Assembly (NCBI GenBank): GCA_946803715.1
Contig: CAMPET010000129.1
Coordinates: 183,362-200,475, forward strand
DNA length: 17,114 nt
Direction: 5' to 3'
From: Beroe ovata
Lineage: Eukaryota > Ctenophora > Nuda > Beroida > Beroidae
Shown here: positions 1 through 7,620 of the stretch, one piece after another
How positions within the stretch are numbered: the first letter of the stretch is position 1
Layout of the letters: each line of letters opens with the position of its first letter
Translations under genes and position numbers: made by a program
Notes under the pieces: model-generated
What the model saw: only the letters and a program-made list of their open reading frames with translations
What the model was told of the DNA's origin: nothing
Databases searched by the model: none

Positions 1-426
1 AGATAGGGCTACAATTCGGCTGGAAATCGATTCAGCGTCCCAAAAACAGTAGGAATCGATGGTCTTTGTATTGAAGACCGACCATCGGTTCCCCAGTTAA
101 GGACCGCCATTATTCTTCACCCACAAACAAGGCAGCTTCAGTAAGCATTTGAGGATAGCTCCCAAACGGATCAAGCTATAGACTTGAAACTTATATCATA
201 GCTCAAGGACCATTAGAAAATCGGACAACCGAATTTTCACGTCAATCCGGTGATCGGTTCCCGAGTTATAGCCACCATAACCCCTTATCCACCGAAAACG
301 TGTCAGTTTGAGTAAGCATTTATGGGTTAACAATTTTGGTAGCATGTTACCACCCTCTCCCATGGTAACGGAATATGTTACCATGGTAAGTCTCCATAGT
401 AACAACCCCCCTCTCTCTCCCTTCAG
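1..426. repeat. Intronic sequence with a decayed direct repeat
   Basis: No BK-like exon is visible here, so this is probably intron upstream of the first visible channel exon. Two related stretches, about 86-151 and 250-323, share atcggttccc, agtta, cca/cat blocks and a final agtaagcattt, about 170 nt apart. They look like diverged copies of one unit. A near-palindromic GTTACCATGGTAAG lies at 377-390. Confidence 0.45.
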
Positions 427-1275
427 TGTGATACAGCCAAAGCGTGTCTTGTCATTGCAAACAAACACTCGCATGAACCAGACGCCGAGGATGCGGCGAA
501 TATACTCAGGTTAGAATAATAGGCGGCGTTCAGGCGTCACTACTTGGCGGCGTAGCGGAGTGATTCATATAATTGCCCCGTTTAACCTAGAGTTATCCCG
601 GAGTCCACAAATACTTCAGTCAATATTTAACTTGAAAGTTCATTAACCTCTCCCTCTTTCTCTCTCCTCAACGCAGGGTAATATCAATCAAGAACTTCAG
701 AGCTCAGGTCAGGGTGATTATCCAGATTCTCAACTATCACAATGAGGTAAACCCTGCGAGTAATTAGCAGTTAATTAATCAAATTAACAGGTCATTTATT
801 GAAAGCTGGACTTAAATTAATTAACACAAAGTAGGTTTTTGCGCTGAATCGACCTACGACCAAATTTAGACCCTGTCTCGCTAGAGCTTAACCTCTGAAG
901 CCTGAGATGGGCGTGTTTTCCTTGAAAACTGAGTTATCGGCCATAACTGTACTCGCCATCCCAATCCTGCTCCCTTCATTTCAGGAACATCTTTTCAACG
1001 TTCCTGACTGGAACAAGATACACGGGGATGAAGTTATCTGTATAAATGAGGTGAGAATTACATGTGAACGGTGGTGAGTCTTATCTGATAACACTTGGTA
1101 TCCATTGGTAACTAACCTGTTACGCGTGGTAACTGTCCTGGTATCCATGGTAACGTACTTGGTTTACTCTCAGTTGAAGCTCGGTCTCCTGGGAAAGAGT
1201 TGTCTGTGTCCTGGTTTCAGTACGATGGTCGCTAATCTCATCATGATGAGCTCATTCCAGCCTGGGAGCTATAAC
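427..1275 (+). CDS. Slo1-like exons 1-4 of the window: C-terminal part of RCK1
   Basis: The four exons (427-509, 677-746, 985-1050, 1174-1275) give residues 1-107 of the visible protein. They begin CDTAKACLVIANKHSHEPD, continue through a short exon with QVRVIIQILNYHNE, then EHLFNVPDWNKIHGDEVICI, then KLGLLGKSCLCPGFSTMVAN. This follows the BK order from the ACLVLANKYC helix to the KLGFIAQSCLA strand with no gaps I can see. The first exon needs the acceptor cttcag before 427, and nothing upstream in the window matches the preceding BK exon. Junction phases are 2, 0, 0 and 0. Confidence 0.88.
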
Positions 1276-4200
1276 GTAAGCCGTGAATATCCGAGAACCG
1301 TTCTCGTGATAGAATCATACCTTTTGGGCCATATTTTACGTTACCTGTTACTATTGATTTAGCTCATAGCAACCACCATTTGATTTCTTTAGCATCCTCA
1401 GTGCCCTCTTTCTTCTCCAACCAACGACAATGTTATCTCTAGCAACCTTAAGTTACAGTTTTTCTTTTGCAACTATCATGTCTCCACAGCAACCCTCTTA
1501 GCAACCGCTATCTCGTTGCCATAGCAACCGCTCACCCCACACCAGAATATTGTTCAGAACCCGTCAAATGACGTGCGAGATCACTGGCAGTACGAATACG
1601 GGCTGGGCGCATCCAATGAACTTTACACGGGGGCGATGAGCAGTGATTTTGTCGGCATGACATTTCCCATGGTGGCTGAGATTTGTCTGATAAAACTCCA
1701 CATTCTGCTGATCGGAGTTGAGGTGGAGACGACTATCGATACCTCCGGGATCCTGTTTAATCCGAGCCCCAATATATTCAAGTTTTCGGAAAACAGCAGG
1801 GGGATTTTCATAGCGCAGAATCCACAAGCTGTGAAGAGGTGAGGGACTTTTATCCATATTTTCGAGACAATATTCAGTTTTCCTTTTCCTGAATTTCTCG
1901 AGGATTGATATTTAGTGCCCCGCCCCATCACCTTGTTTGCAGTGCAGCGTTCTACTGTTACCAATGTCACGAGTATACGTCCAACAACGAGATCTCCAAG
2001 TGCAACTGTGATAAGAGTGAGTTTAGATTTGGATTTGGTTCTGATATTTATTCTTTGGATCTGATTAGAGTTCCATGATGAGGTTTTGATTTTCCACTTT
2101 CAATCATTCCTATGTACTCAGTACTTTTACTTACATCTGGATTATTTCAGCGAAGTACATACGGACAGGATACACTAATGCTAACACCGATCACGGGAGA
2201 TACAAAACCAATAACAAGTTAGGATAAATCCCCCACCCCTCCACAAATAATATCCTTCACATGAACCCATGTGATGTCGTCAGATAATCAAGTATTGCCG
2301 ATAACATAACTGAAGAGTGTAAAATGCAGAGTCTGTCATCAATCAAGTTCATCTGTGAATATCTTGATTAGTGTAGAATCTATGAAAATCTTGATTAGTG
2401 TAGAATCTGTCACCGCGTGCCTCTCAGTTTCGATTTCGAGCTGACGGACGCCGGTTTCCGAGAGCCGTCATACCGCAACAGTGCAGTCAGCTGTGACGGC
2501 TTGCCCTATGTTTCCTTCTGGAAGACCCTCTCCAAGGAGGACAGATCGCGGTATGACCAGAGGTTGACCCTGGACGGAACGGGAGCTTACCATTGGAGGG
2601 AGCCGTGTGCTCTGGACGATGTTACCATGGTAACTGAAGAATTGACACAAGATCAATCATTACAAGATTAGAATCATCACACGATTATAATCATCACGAT
2701 TTACATCATGATCATTTGAGGAATAGTGATCCGCGAATTTTTATTGTGTTGCCCCTACTAGACTTAAACCCCACTCCTATGCAAATCCCTGCAGACAAAG
2801 GAAGATGTGGCTACTCTCACAGATCATATTATAGTCTGTGTGTTCGGAGATATGAACTCCCCTACTGTCGGACTTCGGAATCTGGTTAGTCTTCAAAAAC
2901 CATTGTCGAAATGATAAGTCAACATGATATCCATCGTATGAATCAATGGATTGATGATACCACAGTGTTGTTAATCTAACAAGTTTTTAGTCTTGTTATT
3001 TCCATCAAATTGAACGTCATTATGTTTGATATCTCGGGAAAATTCATCATTCAGTTTACTCGGTTTTCCGTATTGCTATTTCCCCCATTTCACTCCTCGT
3101 TTCCTCAGCTGCTCCCACTGAGAAGCAGTAATTTACCAGTGCTCGAAGTAAAGAAAGTTCTGCTACTTGGTCAGAAAGACTATGTGGAGAAGGAGTGGAA
3201 GGATCTAAACGACTTCCAGGATGTCTACTTCATGGAGGTGTGTGTTAATTTATTAATTTTCTTCAATAATGGTCAATCCTCCTTCCCATTTCTCTGCTCA
3301 CCCCACCTCTCTCAATATGATGATCTCCGCTGGTGATACATTAATTCGACATCTGTGACAACACGATCTCACTGCCCAAGAGCTCCTCTATTCACCCCTC
3401 TTTTCCACTGCTACACCCCACCCCCTCTCTCCCCTCTTCCTCCCCTGACTGATCACCTCTCTTCCCCCCTCCCCCAGGGCTCGCCCATGAGACGGGAAGA
3501 CGTTATTTCGGCAGGAGTCCAGAACTGTCTCATGTGTCTCATTCTGTCCTCCGCTCTGCAGGGGAAAGCTAATGATCCCAACTTGGTGGATAAAGAAACA
3601 ATACTTTCCTTCCTTCAGGTAGCCTATTCAGGGGTCTCCTTGCAGTGAAATAACTGCGGTGTTGTGGTGAAAATGCAGTGAAATTGCAGTGAAATTGCAG
3701 TGGCGTTGTGGTGAAATTACAGTGCCAGTGCAGTGATTGAGCTCTGTCTGCAATCTATTGTGTGAGAAGTTGGAGATTCTATATTTAGACAAATTTAGAA
3801 TAATCAAATATTCCAGATAAAGGGCTGTGGAGGTCCAGAATTGGCCACCCCAAGATCATTCAAGTACACCCTGAATGAGAAACCTAAGAGAAACCGAATG
3901 CAAGTTCCCATCATCTCAGAAATAGGTTAGTTAACCAAAATTAGGAGACAAAGTTGAACACTGGAGCCATGTTTATCTGACTAGATCAGTCAGAATGATC
4001 GATCTTGCAGAAGTTCAACATCTCCCCCTGCAGTTAATGACTCCAATGTACAATTCATGGAAAAGTCCAAGGACTCTAGCAAGCGGGGACTACACATGGC
4101 CCTTCCCTTCACCAGAGGACAAGCATTCATTGTATCAGTTCTAGATGCTATCCTTTCTCTGGTAAGATAGTTCGGTCCTTAGAGACCCCTGAAACTTCTT

Positions 4201-7001
4201 TTAGAGACCTTATGAACGGCCCTATCTTATGAAATGAAAGTCTCCAAGTATTCGAGTCTCAAATTTTGAGACCTTCAAATGTCTCTTCAACATTGTTTTT
4301 GTAGTAGTAGTATTCACATCAAATCCCAGACATTCTACAATGAGAAGCTGATGAGGATAATACGGACTCTCATTACCGGGATAGACAGCTACTCTCAGGA
4401 CCCTGAGGATAACGTTGTAGATCTAGGTAGCTATGTGAAAACAGCAGAAATGGGGGTGCGTGTTTGTGGGGGTGTTTGTGTTTGTGGGGGTGTTTGTGTC
4501 TGTGGGGGTGTTTGTGTCTTGTTTGATGTACCTAAGTGTTCTGGATGAGCAAAGTTCCTCTATGAGGAAGCGCTTACTTCCATAGCTTGGATAGATTAGA
4601 CGGCTGATTGATACACGTCTTATCAATAGTCAATATCTATCTATCGGACCTATACTTACCATGGAATTACTATTCCACTTACAAGCATCTCAGTAAATCG
4701 CTACATTAATAATACACAGATCTATTACACGGTAACTCCCAGTGGAACTGCCAGTGCACTGTAACTACTGGATTGTATCTGGAGTAAATACCTCCTACTA
4801 TTTGGATCTTGGGATGGATATAATATGACCATGAAACGTCATGATGACCAATGACCATGGTCCATATGTTTCATGGTCTTTGTTCCTTCCATTTCCAACT
4901 ACAGATATGTTTTCGATTCCTCTGCGTCTCTTCATTTCCTTCCATCCCATATTATATAGAAGAGTCAATATCCTCCAAACACAGCGCCACACTCAATATC
5001 ATATACTCATGTTGTTAAACCATGCACCAGACACCATGCATGGTAAACAAACATATAACATAGAGTGCACTATATATGCTATCTAGTTGAATTCCCTACC
5101 CCATGATGATCAGTAGGTACTTATTTAGTGTATTTTACATGCACGAACAACAGCTCAGTCTTACGTGATGCTGGTTTTCTAATGACTTAAGTTACACAAA
5201 CTCATTAGAAATTAGGGATACACATACTCAGTTTTGAATATTATATTCTAAAGCATACGTGGAGTTATTAAGATTACTTAATTGGTAAGTACCAGCCTGC
5301 TATTGGTTCCAATTAAGTAATCTAATCTTAAGTTCTTAATGAGTTCAATGGGAGGTTAAGCAAATATTCATCATGCTCCATTCGATGACAACTATCATGT
5401 ATTATGACAAGAATAGCATAAAGTATTCATTAGAACACAATAAGACTACTCAAATAAGACTACTCAAATGATATACAGCTAGGTTTAAAAGTTAATCATT
5501 TTTTCTATCAAATCTATTATATCTTCTATCAAATCTATAATAATCATTCATGAATGATGATTTTTAATTCTCGCCTCAATTGAGACCATTGCCTTCTCAA
5601 ATCAATCACTTTCAGTGAGTGCTTACCATTCGCCTCCCCCCTTTTTGTTCCCCAAAGTTGCTTACCCCACCCTCAAATCCACCCCCCTCTATTTTGCCCA
5701 GAGCCCCTCACTCCACTCTTGACTCAAATCCAGCCCTCTTTCTGCTTAAAGCCCCTCACCCACCCTATTCTCCAGATGAGTGTGGTATTTCTGTTGGACT
5801 GAACAGATTCAGACCTTGGTTAAGAACACGAATGTCTTGTAGGATAGCTCAGATTTCCCTTGCAGACGAGCGGTTCTCTGGAATCAGGGTGAAGCATTTA
5901 TATTGGCAAGAAATTGTCCTTTCAGTTAAATCATTTCAGTCAGGATGAAGTGAAAAATTAAGCCGAATCTGCAAAATTTTTGGAAATTCCAAGTGTTATA
6001 ATTCCTCCTTTCTTCCCTCTAGGTATATGGAGAGCTTTTCGAGCTTCTCCTCAGGAAACATTGCATGTTGGCTCTAGGGCTTTACAGGTGTTACAAAAAC
6101 ACGCATAAGGGGAACAACAAAAAGTCTCCGAATGTCAATGAGTGAGTTAAGACAATGGAAAAGTCTTGGTAATAATATCTAGGAACTATTGGAAGCATTC
6201 AAAAACCAGTGAACTTTTTTGAAATGCTAGTGTTGTTTTTGTGATTATTTTCGGAAGATTCTGATTATCCATCACCAGCAGGGACAGGGGTAAAGGTTTC
6301 CGTGATAACGAGGACAGGTATGTCAACACTGCCCCTCCATACGACGCCAAGCTTCGACCGAGTGATAAGGTAATGAATTGCGGAAAAACTCTTCAGTTTC
6401 GCGAGAAATTGTGATGATCTTGAGCTATATACGCTATGACACTATATAATGGGGCTTCAATTTTTGAAACGTTTCATAGATTTTGGCAGGGTGGAGACTC
6501 ATTAGATCTAGAGATACGTCAATATGTTTCCTGACCCCCACCTTCATCACCCCATAGGTATTCGTGCTGGCTCAATCCGAAATGGAGCACAACTTCCCGC
6601 TTGAGGCTACAGATGAGGTTGAGGAATCGGAATCATCGGAAAATGAGTATACCTACTCCAGTCGACCTAACTCTGACCGTAAGTTTATTATGCGGCATAT
6701 CATGAATGATTGTTTGAGCCGCTTGAGATTATATATTGACATTTTAGACAGCTGGCAATAGCTGAAGAAACTAGATTCTCCAGATGAATTTCTAGATATG
6801 AATACTGGCCCATTATACTGGGTGCCGGCTATCATACCATTATACTGGGTGCCGGCTAGTGGTCATGATAATTCGGAACCTCCTGAACCCCGCGGTATTT
6901 CAGTTGACATGCACCCGAGTCCCTCTCCTATCCCACTTCACAATGTCTACACCTCAGAGAATGAATATGCAGTCTCGCTCGAGGATGGACATTGCAGATG
7001 A
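427..7001 (+). CDS. Slo1/BK-type potassium channel, C-terminal gating-ring part (5'-partial, 19 exons)
   Basis: Exons: 427-509, 677-746, 985-1050, 1174-1275, 1546-1838, 1943-2016, 2151-2217, 2428-2629, 2795-2884, 3109-3237, 3478-3618, 3817-3925, 4034-4161, 4330-4426, 5776-5888, 6023-6141, 6282-6369, 6558-6678, 6784-7001. All junctions are GT-AG and the joined frame stays open for 769 residues to TGA at 6999. Slo channels are tetrameric K+ channels whose cytoplasmic RCK1 and RCK2 domains form a gating ring that opens the pore. Segments matching Slo1 as I know it include DAEDAANILRVISIKNF and GDEVICINELKLG (RCK1), FYCYQCHEYTS (linker), and VGLRNLLLPLRSSN, NDSNVQF and PPYDAKLRPSDKVFVLAQ (RCK2). 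Pore and voltage-sensor exons are missing because the window starts inside the gene. The calcium bowl is not conserved. Assignment to the Slo1/Slo3 clade rather than Slo2 rests on RCK2 wording recalled from memory. Exon ends are inferred from splice consensus and homology, not from transcripts. Confidence 0.9.
1097..1154. repeat. Cluster of three X-box-like elements
   Basis: In the intron before the KLGLLGKSC exon, GGTATCCATTGGTAAC (1097-1112), GTTACGCGTGGTAAC (1119-1133) and GTATCCATGGTAAC (1141-1154) follow one another. Each resembles the RFX X-box half-sites GTNRCC and RGYAAC with a short spacer. They may be a repeat family rather than working RFX sites. Confidence 0.5.
1365..1528. repeat. 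TAGCAACC-rich tract ending in a full X-box GTTGCCATAGCAAC
   Basis: The intron holds half-sites catagcaacc (1365), ctagcaacc (near 1440), cagcaacc (near 1488) and tagcaacc (near 1499), and ends in a full 14-bp GTTGCCATAGCAAC at 1515-1528, only 17 nt before the next exon. The match to the RFX-family consensus is seen directly; function is not shown. Confidence 0.5.
1546..2629 (+). CDS. Slo1-like exons 5-8: end of RCK1 and RCK1-RCK2 linker
   Basis: Exons 1546-1838, 1943-2016, 2151-2217 and 2428-2629 encode residues 108-319. The first contains GASNELYT and SSDFVGMTFPMVAEICLIKL, matching BK text around [20 protein letters not shown]. The Glu in LLIGVE aligns with the RCK1 calcium-site glutamate of mammalian BK (E535 as I recall it). 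The 74-nt exon carries CYQCH, the counterpart of the BK linker CKACH haem/redox motif, then KCNCDK. The last exon ends GAYHWREPCALDDVTM, the equivalent of MFHWCAP before RCK2. Exon 5 has two in-frame acceptors 12 nt apart (exon start 1546 or 1558). The exon 8 donor sits inside a GTTACCATGGTAAC palindrome. Confidence 0.85.
2361..2408. repeat. Two-copy direct repeat, 27-nt period
   Basis: The 21-nt text beginning atcttgattagtgtagaat occurs at 2361-2381 and again at 2388-2408 in the intron just before the FDFELTDAGF exon. Confidence 0.85.
2621..2634. repeat. Perfect 14-bp palindrome GTTACCATGGTAAC across a splice donor
   Basis: The palindrome spans the inferred end of exon 8 (ACC ATG at 2629) and the donor gtaact. 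Its left half therefore codes for Val-Thr-Met and its right half is the 5' splice site. An alternative in-phase donor at 2621 would also be possible. Confidence 0.7.
2795..3618 (+). CDS. Slo1-like exons 9-11: RCK2 Rossmann core
   Basis: Exons 2795-2884, 3109-3237 and 3478-3618 (all phase 0) encode residues 320-439. The text runs TDHIIVCVFGDMNSP, VGLRNLLLPLRSSN, KKVLLLGQKDYVEKEWKDL, EGSPMRREDVISAGVQNCLM, then DPNLVDKETILSFLQ. This parallels the BK RCK2 segment beginning GHVVVCIFGDVSS and ending DKECILASLNIK, so it is the best evidence for the family. The intron before exon 11 is unusually C-rich. Confidence 0.93.
3640..3735. repeat. Irregular GCAGTGAAATT tandem repeat in intron
   Basis: Variants of tgcagtgaaat and gttgtggtgaaa alternate several times shortly after the donor at 3619. 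No coding frame is apparent. Confidence 0.65.
3817..4426 (+). CDS. Slo1-like exons 12-14: region that holds the calcium bowl in BK
   Basis: Exons 3817-3925, 4034-4161 and 4330-4426 encode residues 440 to about 551. They read IKGCGGPELATP, then VPIISEIVNDSNVQFMEKSK, then a basic/serine stretch DSSKRGLHMALPFTRGQAF, then IVSVLDAILSL joined to TFYNEKLMRIIRTLITG. In BK the segment after NDSNVQF is LDQDDDDDPDTELYL, the calcium bowl; here the acidic run is missing. The acceptor before ACATTC at 4330 was chosen over three AGs at 4304-4310 because only it keeps the frame and the BK alignment. Confidence 0.87.
4451..4518 (+). repeat. 18-bp G-rich minisatellite just after a donor
   Basis: The unit tgtgggggtgtttgtgtt is repeated about three to four times, giving four G5 runs on the sense strand at 4452, 4468, 4486 and 4504. 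It starts about 25 nt downstream of the exon 14 donor at 4427. Confidence 0.85.
5271..5323. repeat. 15-bp perfect inverted repeat, MITE-like
   Basis: agattacttaattgg (5271-5285) is the exact reverse complement of ccaattaagtaatct (5309-5323), with a 23-nt spacer. Weaker pairing extends outward (aactcattagaa near 5199 with ttcttaatgagtt near 5333), which would give an element of about 150 bp. It could be the remnant of a small non-autonomous transposon or just a stable hairpin. Confidence 0.55.
5776..7001 (+). CDS. Slo1-like exons 15-19: RCK2 C-terminal lobe and variable tail
   Basis: Exons 5776-5888, 6023-6141, 6282-6369, 6558-6678 and 6784-7001. They include RMSCRIAQISLADERFSGIR (BK: DRCRVAQLALLDGPF), VYGELFELLLRKHCMLALG (BK: CYGDLFCKALKTYNMLCFG), and PPYDAKLRPSDKVFVLAQSE (BK: [20 protein letters not shown]). 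After EMEHN the protein is acidic and serine-rich, then enters a tail not seen in BK with two copies of PLYWVPA, a PSPSPIP run, and the end SLEDGHCR. The last exon may instead start at 6904; both acceptors are in phase, so the PLYWVPA segment may be optional. Confidence 0.83.
6811..6858. repeat. 27-nt in-frame duplication in last channel exon
   Basis: Text beginning cattatactgggtgccggc appears at 6811 and 6838 with a period of 27 nt (nine codons), giving PLYWVPA twice. The period preserves the reading frame. Confidence 0.8.
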
Positions 7002-7620
7002 TACATCAGCATGCCTGTATATGGTGTTATCACCATATAGGGGCATTGCCATATATGGTATTGTTATCAGATTTGTGGAGATGATACAAGGTTACAAGGC
7101 TACATAATAAGATAATACCCACTCATTTATATATCAGCCTTGAAGTTGAAAGAAACGCCCATATAATGAATGTAGACTTGTGGTATAGATCGGAAAGACC
7201 ATTATCCTGATAGATGAGCGCCGATCAATAATCGAACATCAGTGACCAGATCATCTGAAATTTAGCAGTGATCTTCGGAAATTGGTCGGGGTTAGCTGCG
7301 CTGAAAAGATCATGAAATCTCAGATATGCATAATTATGTGGCATGACAATCATATTATGCCCAATCTCATGTTATGACATGTCCACTTTGGCTATATTAT
7401 TTGATAGAATTTTATACTAAACGTGTTTGTGCGTGTGTGTGTTTGTGTGATATCGAAATCATGATTCATGTTAGCGAGAAACATAATGTGTGTGTTTTAT
7501 TGAGTGTTCTCCGAATTTTCAATTCCGCCAAGAGAAGAAAAAGAATATGGTCCCCTGTTATATGCATTATGCCGCCGATATTAGGCTCCACAAATATTAA
7601 TAAACGTTAATTATCGTAAT
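7002..7620 (+). other. Probable 3' UTR of the channel gene
   Basis: This follows the TGA at 6999-7001. It includes a hairpin tatatggtg-ttat-caccatata (7018-7039), a TG-rich patch at 7423-7448 and an AATAAA at 7599-7604 that could be the polyadenylation signal. Open frames here look like chance. Confidence 0.5.
7599..7604 (+). promoter_or_regulatory. Candidate polyadenylation signal AATAAA, channel gene
   Basis: It is the first canonical AATAAA I find after the channel stop codon, about 600 nt downstream. It is followed by an AT-rich repeated stretch (attatcgtaatcatc). Confidence 0.4.

Larger units (their letters stand above)
4427..5775 (+). other. Largest channel intron (about 1.35 kb), non-coding
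   Basis: No exon is needed between residues DL and DECGISV, and the phases join cleanly. Contents: the G-rich minisatellite; an 11-bp inverted repeat gaccatgaaac / gtttcatggtc (4827-4837, 4868-4878) flanking a gaccatggtc palindrome; a 15-bp inverted repeat (5271-5323); a 14-nt tandem duplication (5439-5467); a 16-bp palindrome atcattcatgaatgat (5543-5558); and a C-rich tract from 5635 to 5770 before the acceptor. Confidence 0.7.

Noticed and set aside
1564-1970. Open frames on the minus strand opposite channel exon 5
   Set aside because: They are shadows: the + strand reading matches BK continuously and the minus frames match nothing.
3010-3336. Long open frame starting with ATG at 3010
   Set aside because: Only 3109-3237 within it is the BK-like exon; the rest is read-through into introns.
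4423-4626. Minus-strand open frame with repeated NTNTPT
   Set aside because: It is the complement of the G-rich minisatellite.
427-7001. Assignment to Slo2 (KCNT) because the calcium bowl is missing
   Set aside because: RCK2 wording (VFGDMNSP, VGLRNLLLPLRSSN, NDSNVQF) is Slo1/Slo3-like.
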